Shown here: positions 9,601 to 11,953 of the stretch, piece by piece
How positions within the stretch are numbered: position 1 is the stretch's first letter
Layout of the letters: each line of letters starts with the position of its first letter
Assembly (NCBI GenBank): GCA_001584585.1
Contig: LSYV01000101.1
Coordinates: 167,354 to 179,306 of the forward strand
Length of the DNA stretch: 11,953 bases
Reading direction: 5' to 3'
DNA from: Gonium pectorale
Taxonomy: Eukaryota > Chlorophyta > Chlorophyceae > Chlamydomonadales > Volvocaceae
Translations under genes and position numbers: made by a program
The notes under the pieces: model-generated
The model's input: the letters and a program-made list of their open reading frames with translations, nothing else
The model's database searches: none
What the model was told of the DNA's origin: nothing

Positions 9601-11935
9601 CTAGTGCCGTTAATTGTCAATAGTTTAACGCCATTCAAAACGGCGTTGGTTTGGGAGGACTGCCAAACGTAGACCGCGCCGCCTGCATGGGGAACATTTT
9701 GAGGAGTCAACAAAGGTCTGCAGGGCAGCGATGTCTATTTGTATATGGGGGGAGCGGGTCAATGCCATATTCAGTTTGGTGTCTTATGCATACTCCTAGG
9801 CGTGGGGTGATGTATGATTGGACAATAGGTGAACACCAATGCGAACCAAGTCCCACCCCATTTTGCACTGTTGCCAGATATGGTGCTGTTGCCGACGATG
9901 GCAAGGGCACTGACTTGGCAAACGTTGATGACACCGCCTGCAGGGCGGTGCAGTGCAGTGCGAGGCGGAGTGGATAGGGGCTTTTGCGCCGTATGTGAGT
10001 AGCTAGGTGTCTGTGGGCTGCCACACATAACCGCAGGAGGGCATGGAGGGGGGGTCCCATGCAGCCGCGATTCGAACGTACGGGCGTGCGTCAGGGAGGT
10101 TACGCGATACTGACAGCCAGCCAACGACTCTTCAATGAACCAGCGTACCCTCCTCCGTCGCGATATTGTTTGAAATGGTACTGCTGCCGGTGAATGTCAA
10201 CAGTCCAACATTGTCGGCGACCCGAATAGCGCCACCTGCATCCAACACAGGCACAGTCGGTTTCGGGGTCGGGTTCGGACATGCAACGGCTTGAACTGTT
10301 GCAGAACAGTGCTGTTGCGAAATGATGCTGTAATGATGCCCCTGGCGTGATAGGATGGGTCTTATATGTACGTAGGGGCCGATCAGCGAGCAGCCCATCC
10401 ACATGACGTGTGCCCGTAGGAGGCTATATCACGTATGAGCGAATATGGGTTTTAATGGGAATAATACCAAGGGCGGCATAGTGACAGTCCCGGACGAATC
10501 TGCCGCCGTGACCCAGGCCTCACCCCAGGTGGCGCGGTTGCCAGATATGACGCTGTTGCCGCTGGTGGTCAGGGCTTGGACATGTCCCCCAAACGTTTAT
10601 GGCGCCACCTGCCGGCGGGTGGGGCGCGCGGGACGGTGATGTGGGGGCCTTGTAGCTGCAAGTGGGCCCAGGTAGATACACAACCCGGACATGGGGCCAA
10701 GCAGTGCACAACACCGCCCCGCACCGTCAATACCAGGAAGGGCGGCAAATTCGGTTATTACACAACGATACTGTCGGCAGTTGACACGCCCAAACCTGTT
10801 CCGCTGGCCGCCTGCGATGGTGCCGGCTGCTTATGCAAGATAGACCGGCAACCCAGGCCCCGCATGTCGGCCCAGCCAGTTTCCAGGAGTGGACGGGGCA
10901 TGAATCAGCATGCAGCCGAGATCTCACCCGTGCCACTGGCGCTGTTGTCAGATATGGTACTTTTGCCGTCGACGGTGAGGATATTGACGTTACGCCAGTC
11001 CCATTCCAGCCCGATGTTTAATGCGCCGCCTGCAGCAGGGCGGGGCGGGGCGGTGGATAGGGCTTGGTGGGTTGCCGGTCCTCAATCCGGGCCCCATGTA
11101 GGCACATGTATGCACACCCGCTGGATTACAGGACTTCCCAACCTAGCGATTCTATCAGCCTTCCAATTACCCTTCAACCAAGCCGCGTACCAATGTTCGC
11201 AGTGTTGTTCGAAATTGAACTGCTGCCGTTGAAGATGAGCAATCCAACATCGCCACGCACTTGAAATGCGCCGCCGCCTTCATTTATATAGCACAGGCAA
11301 CCGAATTGGCAAGGGTTAGAAATCATAAGGTCTTGCGTTGTGTGTAAACTGTGTTCAGGGGAGTCTGAAGAGCGTCGGGGATTGAAATTCCACGGTCGGG
11401 GCGAGGTGCGGGCATTGGGGTCCTTCCGTGGCAGCAATAACTAAGGCTGCCGACCGTGTCCTCACCCGAGGTGGCACGGTTGCCAGATACGATGCTGTTG
11501 CCGTTGGTGGTCAGGGCTTGGACATGTCCCCAAACGTGTATGGCGCCACCTGCCGGCGGTTTGGGCGCGCGGGACGGTGATGTGTGGGCTTTTTAGTTGT
11601 AAGTGGGCCCAGGTAGATACACAACCCGGACATGGGGCCAAGCAGTGCGCAACACCGCCCCGCCCCGGCAATGCCAGGAAAGGCGGTCAAACCGTTCATT
11701 TCACATCGATCCTCCAGGCAGCCTACACGCCCAATACAAAGCTGTGGTGCTGGTCGCCTGGCAACCCAGGCCCCGCATGCCAGCCCATCCTGTTTCGAGT
11801 TACGGACGGAGCATGCAGCCCAGCAGGTCGTACCCGTGTCACTGGCGATGTTATCAGAAAGGGTACTGTTGCCGTCGACGGTGAGGACATTGACGTTTCG
11901 CCAGTCCCAGCGATCCCCGATACTGAACGCGCCGC
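603..11935 (-). CDS. Partial multi-exon gene: modular beta-helix / EGF / WSC / F5-8C extracellular protein
   Basis: This is the overall gene model, open at both ends. The exons are, in transcript order, 11935-11834, 11549-11466, 11277-11191, 11029-10928, 10608-10524, 10235-10149, 9937-9857, 9682-9569, 9472-9389, 9164-9081, 8482-8393, 8252-8169, 7952-7869, (7812-7621 doubtful), 7329-7195, 7081-6950, 6817-6656, 6467-5697, 5541-5151, 4460-4247, 3968-3747, 2263-2211, 1864-1761, 1542-1459, 1130-1044 and 689-603. All introns are GT...AG and all junction phases agree; the only break is a +1 frameshift inside 10608-10524. The modules are carbohydrate-binding (WSC, F5/8C) or adhesive repeats (beta-helix), which suggests a secreted or cell-surface glycoprotein. 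No signal peptide, membrane segment, start or stop lies in the window. It could be two genes if a terminus is hidden in an intron, but the unbroken phase match argues against this. Confidence 0.78.
712..1015. repeat. Duplicated intron segment, copy 2
   Basis: Partner of 28-311. It fills most of the 354-base intron between exons R15 and R16 (1043-690). That intron has no other recognisable content. Its part near 960-1050 also resembles 10060-10155 (intron after R6), which ties the two class I exons together. Confidence 0.8.
1044..1130 (-). CDS. Beta-helix rung exon R15 (29 codons)
   Basis: Class I rung: GGAIQAFGGLGRLTIN then GSIVIFNNTASKDG. Acceptor ACGCAG, donor GTATGC, phase 1-1. It has the literal FxxN tetrapeptide (FNNT) together with GGAI, the pair of motifs that defines chlamydial Pmp repeats. 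Confidence 0.75.
1131..1458 (-). other. Intron between R14 and R15 (328 bases)
   Basis: GTGAGG...ACGCAG. No rung, element or RNA was recognised inside it. A short open frame here has no rung motif and no phase support. Confidence 0.6.
1459..1542 (-). CDS. Beta-helix rung exon R14 (28 codons)
   Basis: Class II rung: GGAISVQNFLDALTID then GNSTITGNSAKWG. Acceptor CTGCAG, donor GTGAGG, phase 1-1. It resumes the single-rung array after the second beta-helix and is closest in sequence to the exon at 9937-9857. Confidence 0.77.
1761..1864 (-). CDS. Second beta-helix domain, exon 5
   Basis: Acceptor ATGCAG, donor GTGAGT, 104 bases; phase 2 in, phase 1 out. It encodes TDGGGGALVMAEHAVG then SVHLRGSTLSGNKAAHGRG. 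This is a GGA(L) rung of the same general design as the single-rung exons. It switches the intron phase back to 1, so the following single-rung exons fit. Confidence 0.78.
1865..2210 (-). other. Intron between beta-helix exons 4 and 5 (346 bases)
   Basis: GTAGGT...ATGCAG, phase 2. Moderately AT-rich in parts (TATATATG near 2002). Nothing else recognised. Confidence 0.6.
2211..2263 (-). CDS. Second beta-helix domain, exon 4 (micro-exon)
   Basis: A 53-base exon, acceptor TTTCAG, donor GTAGGT, phase 0 in and 2 out. It encodes ELEMVDSTLSDNLSQYS, half a rung that completes the VHLT strand of the previous exon. Both its entry phase and its exit phase match the neighbours exactly. Confidence 0.72.
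2416..2500 (+). other. G-rich tract with quadruplex potential
   Basis: Several runs of three to six Gs with short loops, notably between 2424 and 2445 and between 2455 and 2477. On the transcribed gene's sense strand this is a C-rich stretch inside the LINE-bearing intron, about 150-240 bases upstream of the 2263 acceptor. Confidence 0.55.
2680..3246 (+). mobile_element. Decayed non-LTR retrotransposon (LINE) reverse-transcriptase fragment
   Basis: Plus-strand translation gives the RT palm in order: motif A-like IEFEKAFDRVPRGHL, ERGIHGEMLSALQASYE, the conserved LKQGCPLSSGLFGFF (motif B region), and VPLLFYADDLTLFAT with the catalytic YADD (3007-3018), followed by a thumb-like stretch (SEALLLHAN). 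The layout is that of LINE RTs (RTE/L1-like clades). It is dead: two adjacent TAG stops at 2725-2730, where Trp codons are usual, a frameshift near 3097, and more stops at about 3112 and 3244. No endonuclease domain, 3' tail or target-site duplication was found, so the true ends are unknown. It lies antisense to the host gene, inside an intron. Confidence 0.85.
3608..3652. repeat. Short perfect inverted repeat
   Basis: CCACCGTAA at 3608-3616 pairs with TTACGGTGG at 3644-3652 across a 27-base loop. It lies in the intron, to the right of the LINE remnant. It may be the end of a small foldback element or chance. Confidence 0.45.
3747..3968 (-). CDS. Second beta-helix domain, exon 3
   Basis: Phase 0 in and out, 222 bases. 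The donor GTGAGT follows ISVHLT; the acceptor is CCTCAG. A second in-frame AG (exon start 3947) is nearly as good and would remove seven residues. The rungs are SFHCERCVMSNNLV, GAGALVLKRG, LRASLLRSSLIGN and GAAIYISVHLT. The last strand continues directly in the next exon (ELEMVDSTLSDN), an internal check on the splice choice across the 1.48-kb intron. Confidence 0.78.
4247..4460 (-). CDS. Second beta-helix domain, exon 2
   Basis: Acceptor CCCGCAG after a pyrimidine-rich tract, donor GTACGT; phase 2 in, 0 out; 214 bases. Rungs are visible as AVTFRNVTIRG, then a Ser/Ala-rich loop (SASSSAAAAD), then ARLEDFVCSGVTGASHW and LQIDFH. The Ala/Ser loop comes from a GCT/GAT triplet-rich stretch at about 4378-4400. 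Confidence 0.8.
4461..5150 (-). other. Intron between beta-helix exons 1 and 2 (690 bases)
   Basis: GTGGGT...CCGCAG, phase 2. Open frames run into it from both exons, but they lose beta-helix character past the chosen borders. A T-rich run (4677-4688) is the only feature. No mobile element recognised. Confidence 0.55.
5151..5541 (-). CDS. Second beta-helix domain, exon 1 (N-terminal part)
   Basis: Acceptor ATGCAG, donor GTGGGT; phase 1 in, 2 out; 391 bases. After a linker (ADFIYAGPSLKLPSG) and a Gln run (GQGQQQQG), it has the layout of a pectate-lyase-type beta-helix entrance: YLQAALECAS, TVVLEVGVEISQLL, GLQYSISV, then first rungs CGLAFVGVNLTLVDS and GPLLAC. The donor was chosen because it gives TGG across the junction and the continuous motif LLACWGCEAVTFRNVTI with the next exon. 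Alternative downstream donors (for example near 5115) would break that match. Confidence 0.8.
5697..6467 (-). CDS. WSC domain 2 plus F5/8 type C (discoidin-like) domain
   Basis: Largest exon, 257 codons, phase 1-1; C-rich tract then CACGCAG acceptor, donor GTACGG. I chose this acceptor over an AG at 6521 because only it matches the phase of the preceding exon. Residues 1-95 are a WSC domain: SYLGCFAAKDG, LAECGKLAADAG, NQCFAG, SSCDMACIAD, CGGPRAISMF. From about residue 100 an F5/8C domain follows: NLALDRPAYASFSS, CAVDGVTQYFGD, WLSVDLG, RVVIWNRCDCCSDG, GAELRIGN, GRWVTLQN and the terminal ELQVYG. The motif set is that of algal and animal fucolectin/discoidin-type lectins, which bind sugars or lipid head groups. 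The Cys pair in NRCDCCSD is typical of the algal versions. Confidence 0.88.
6656..6817 (-). CDS. WSC domain 1, second half
   Basis: Acceptor GCGCAG, donor GTAAGT (full consensus), phase 1-1, 54 codons. It starts with HMLYGLQYGSRCYGG, matching the WSC signature GYxYxGLQxGxxCxCG but lacking the second Cys of CxCG. It continues with ACTTPCSGD and SCGGDSAASLYSL, the conserved C-terminal WSC motifs. The intron separating the two halves is 131 bases. WSC domains bind polysaccharide and occur in cell-wall sensors and algal extracellular proteins. Confidence 0.85.
6950..7081 (-). CDS. WSC domain 1, first half
   Basis: Acceptor CTGTAG, donor GTGCGG, phase 1-1, 44 codons. It opens GYDAGYYLGCF, the canonical YxGC(F/Y) start of a WSC carbohydrate-binding domain, and ends TLCATLARGAG, corresponding to the ExCxxxC...G region. 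Here the second Cys of that pair is Ala. The domain continues in the exon at 6817-6656 with matching phase. Confidence 0.8.
7195..7329 (-). CDS. EGF-like cysteine-rich exon (45 codons)
   Basis: The acceptor is ATTGCAG, preceded by a TATATAT stretch; the donor is GTACGT; phase 1-1. The first half has EGF-type spacing: FCSAGACG, ASCINAGGTW, TCGPCP. The second half is a Thr-rich linker (YTTVTTTTVLG) ending in a further Cys (GPTCRG), just before the first WSC domain. It is symmetric, so it could be an independent shuffled module. Assignment to a precise EGF subfamily is not possible by eye. Confidence 0.68.
7566..7597 (+). repeat. Short CAGGCAGT-type tandem repeat
   Basis: Three near-copies of GTCAGGCAGT in 32 bases, inside the intron between the doubtful linker exon and the EGF-like exon. 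Confidence 0.7.
7621..7812 (-). CDS. Doubtful linker exon over a 15-bp tandem repeat
   Basis: An AATTCAG acceptor and a CAG|GTATGG donor delimit 192 bases that are open in the phase 1-1 frame demanded by both neighbours. That frame starts GGVQWPPVAQTFQ, becomes Arg/Pro-rich (RLRDPRLRNPRLR) and ends NFLPPAPG. Another frame of the same DNA reads like a hydroxyproline-rich linker (SPGPPSPEPPSPS), typical of algal wall proteins, but its ends are in the wrong phase. The intron before it would be only 56 bases. Either the phase-consistent frame is used, or this is a decayed Pro-rich linker, or it is all intron. Confidence 0.35.
7666..7710. repeat. 15-bp tandem repeat, three copies
   Basis: The unit GGAGACGGGGGTTCC occurs at 7666, 7681 and 7696, with changes in the last copy. 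On the minus strand it encodes either a Ser-Pro repeat or an Arg-Pro repeat, depending on frame. It underlies the doubtful linker exon. Confidence 0.85.
7869..7952 (-). CDS. Beta-helix rung exon R13 (28 codons)
   Basis: Last rung before the Cys-rich core. It encodes GGAIYVRSGSGTLTID, then GKSKVSGNRPEWG. Acceptor CTGCAG, donor GTAAGG, phase 1-1. It can splice in frame either to the doubtful linker exon at 7812 or straight to the EGF-like exon at 7329, since all three borders are phase 1. Confidence 0.75.
8169..8252 (-). CDS. Beta-helix rung exon R12 (28 codons)
   Basis: Divergent class I rung. It starts GGAIWVDRVSFFAV, then KGGSVITNNSAKVYG. The usual L-T-I strand is replaced by F-F-A-V. Acceptor GTGCAG, donor GTACGT, phase 1-1. 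Confidence 0.7.
8393..8482 (-). CDS. Beta-helix rung exon R11 (30 codons)
   Basis: Class II rung: GGAICIRSNIETLSID then GNSTISGNRAIGNSG. The ending is two residues longer than in its neighbours. Acceptor CTGCAG, donor GTGAGG, phase 1-1. It follows the longest intron of the first array (598 bases). Confidence 0.75.
8483..9080 (-). other. Intron between R10 and R11 (598 bases)
   Basis: GTAGGT...CTGCAG. It contains a small hairpin (CGAGCCT at 8795-8801 with AGGCTCG at 8809-8815), preceded by a 10-base direct repeat of CCGAAGGTGC, and a 23-base imperfect tandem repeat starting at 8894 and 8917 (TGTGGCTACTG). No coding or mobile-element signature was recognised. Confidence 0.6.
9081..9164 (-). 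CDS. Beta-helix rung exon R10 (28 codons)
   Basis: Class I rung, acceptor ATGCAG and donor GTAGGT, phase 1-1. It encodes GGAINSNSVGRLTIN then GSSVISQNTATEDG. The first glycine codon is completed as G|GA rather than the usual G|GC. Confidence 0.75.
9389..9472 (-). CDS. Beta-helix rung exon R9 (28 codons)
   Basis: Class II rung: GGAIYVWHRVETLSID then GSSTISGNNAEYG. Acceptor CTGCAG, donor GTGAGA, phase 1-1. The preceding intron is only 96 bases, the shortest well-supported intron between rung exons. Confidence 0.77.
9569..9682 (-). CDS. Beta-helix rung exon R8 (38 codons)
   Basis: Longest single-rung exon. It starts GGAVYVWQSSQTNAVLNG, then LLTINGTSVMSSNTATKGG. About ten extra residues sit in the loop between the first strand and the LTI strand. 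Acceptor ATGCAG, donor GTATGT, phase 1-1. A class I rung by its NTAT ending and NGT sequon. Confidence 0.75.
9857..9937 (-). CDS. Beta-helix rung exon R7 (27 codons)
   Basis: Shortest rung of the array. It encodes GGVINVCQVSALAIV followed by GNSTISGNSAKWG. Acceptor CTGCAG; the donor GTGGGA is weaker than the usual GTGAGG of this class. Phase 1-1. It closely resembles the exon at 1542-1459, including the AKWG ending, although the two lie about 8 kb apart on either side of the WSC/F5-8C core. Confidence 0.75.
10149..10235 (-). CDS. Beta-helix rung exon R6 (29 codons)
   Basis: Class I rung, ATGCAG acceptor and GTACGC donor, phase 1-1. It encodes GGAIRVADNVGLLTF, then TGSSTISNNIATEEG. It is the third member of the duplicated R4-R5-R6 block and the counterpart of the exon at 11277-11191. 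The intron that follows resembles the intron after the exon at 1130-1044. Confidence 0.75.
10524..10608 (-). pseudogene. Beta-helix rung exon R5 with +1 frameshift
   Basis: The splice borders (CGGCAG acceptor, GTGAGG donor) are intact, but the exon is 85 bases, not 84. After GGAINVWG the frame is lost at a run of five Gs on the coding strand (five Cs at 10586-10590). The intact paralogue at 11549-11466 has four. Beyond the run the expected rung residues reappear in a second frame (core SGNSVISGN, end NRATWG). Because the exon is phase 1-1, omitting it keeps the downstream frame. It could also be a sequencing or assembly homopolymer error. Confidence 0.75.
10609..10927 (-). other. Intron between R4 and R5 (319 bases)
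   Basis: GTGAGA...CGGCAG. It holds no exon. It is paralogous to the intron at 11550-11833, including the 48-base identity noted for the blocks, so it was copied with them. Confidence 0.7.
10928..11029 (-). CDS. Beta-helix rung exon R4 (34 codons)
   Basis: Duplicate of the exon at 11935-11834, with the same length and the same Trp insert (EWDWRNVN). The core is LTVDGKSTISDN and it ends SASGTG. Acceptor CTGCAG, donor GTGAGA, phase 1-1. The donor has diverged from the GTACGA of its partner. Confidence 0.75.
11191..11277 (-). CDS. Beta-helix rung exon R3 (29 codons)
   Basis: Class I rung with three glycines at its start (GGGAFQVRGDVGLLIF) and ending SSSISNNTANIG. The donor is GTACGC. The acceptor is ATGAAG instead of the ATGCAG of sister exons, so it may be a weakened site. 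The exon is phase 1-1, 87 bases. NGS and NNT glycosylation sequons are present. Confidence 0.7.
11466..11549 (-). CDS. Beta-helix rung exon R2 (28 codons)
   Basis: The exon lies between a CGGCAG acceptor and a GTGAGG donor, phase 1-1. It encodes GGAIHVWGHVQALTT followed by NGNSIVSGNRATSG. This is the intact paralogue of the frameshifted exon at 10608-10524. It has four Gs after the GTTT, where the other copy has five, and its frame stays open throughout. Confidence 0.75.
11834..11935 (-). CDS. Beta-helix rung exon R1 (34 codons)
   Basis: The acceptor is CTGCAG and the donor GTACGA; phase 1 in and out. The encoded rung runs from GGAFSIGDRWDWRNVN to LTVDGNSTLSDN. It is longer than most rungs because of a Trp-rich insert (WDWRN), shared only with the exon at 11029-10928, its duplicate. 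It ends NIASDTG. It is the only class II rung with a GTA-type donor. The exon upstream of it lies outside the window. Confidence 0.75.
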
Positions 11936-11953
11936 CTGCAGCAGGGCGAGCGC

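Larger units (their letters stand above)
10149..11029 (-). repeat. Three-exon tandem block, copy 2 (R4-R5-R6)
   Basis: Same exon order and sequence types as 11191-11935. The exon pairs correspond at offsets of 906, 941 and 1042 bases. The first intron is also alike, with 48 identical bases at 10660-10707 versus 11601-11648. Confidence 0.85.
11191..11935 (-). repeat. Three-exon tandem block, copy 1 (R1-R2-R3)
   Basis: Partner of 10149-11029. The Trp-insert rung, the WGHVQALTT-type rung and the GLL(I/T)F rung follow in the same order. The second intron is more diverged than the first. The duplication may extend beyond the right edge of the window. Confidence 0.85.

Noticed and set aside
10280..10330. 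Rung-like fragment (GTGCTGTTGC... near 10304) in the intron between R5 and R6
   Set aside because: Only a short resemblance to the second-strand segment. No GGA start and no splice borders, so probably chance or too decayed to call.
10576..11232. Plus-strand open frame of 218 codons
   Set aside because: It is a shadow of rung exons R4-R5 and their introns. It has no recognisable domain, and the minus strand has phase-consistent exons here.
603..11935. CRISPR-like or satellite array explanation for the regular short repeats
   Set aside because: The repeats are coding rungs with diverged sequence, variable spacing (roughly 175-685 bases between starts in the first array) and splice borders.
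603..11935. Bacterial (chlamydial) origin of the window
   Set aside because: Many GT-AG introns with matched phases, WSC plus F5/8C domains and a LINE remnant indicate a eukaryotic nuclear genome.

Overview
The window looks like nuclear DNA of a green alga, most likely from the volvocine/Chlamydomonas group. The evidence is dense small introns with GT...AG borders and (C/A)TGCAG acceptors, extracellular WSC and F5/8-type-C modules of the kind common in that group, and a decayed LINE-type reverse transcriptase. This is inferred from style; no species marker is present.

Almost everything belongs to one long gene on the minus strand. It enters from beyond the right edge and leaves beyond the left edge, so the start codon, stop codon, promoter and polyadenylation site are all outside. 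I reconstructed 25 well-supported exons and one doubtful one. Intron phases match at every junction, and the well-supported exons give roughly 1,200 codons.

In transcript order (right to left): (1) 11935-7869, thirteen short exons, each encoding one right-handed beta-helix rung of 27-38 residues that starts GGA(I/V/L/F) and ends around I-S-x-N-x-A-x-x-x-G. (2) 7812-7621, a doubtful linker exon over a 15-bp tandem repeat. (3) 7329-7195, an EGF-like Cys module. (4) 7081-6656, a first WSC domain over two exons. (5) 6467-5697, one exon with a second WSC domain and an F5/8-type-C (discoidin/fucolectin-like) domain. (6) 5541-1761, a second beta-helix over five exons with mixed intron phases. (7) 1542-603, three more single-rung exons. 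Left of 603 there is only intron-like sequence.

The main point of interest is the exon array. Every rung exon is symmetric (phase 1 in, phase 1 out), so any rung can in principle be skipped, gained or lost without shifting the frame. The rungs fall into two sequence classes that alternate, and each class has its own splice-site signature. A three-exon block has been tandemly duplicated together with its introns. One of the duplicated exons carries a +1 frameshift that skipping would neutralise.

Other content: a 1.48-kb intron (2264-3746) holds a dead LINE reverse-transcriptase fragment on the opposite strand and a G-rich tract. Several introns are paralogous to one another. I saw no tRNA, rRNA, CRISPR or bacterial operon. 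The product is probably a secreted or surface/extracellular-matrix adhesin-like glycoprotein; that role is inferred from the domains alone.
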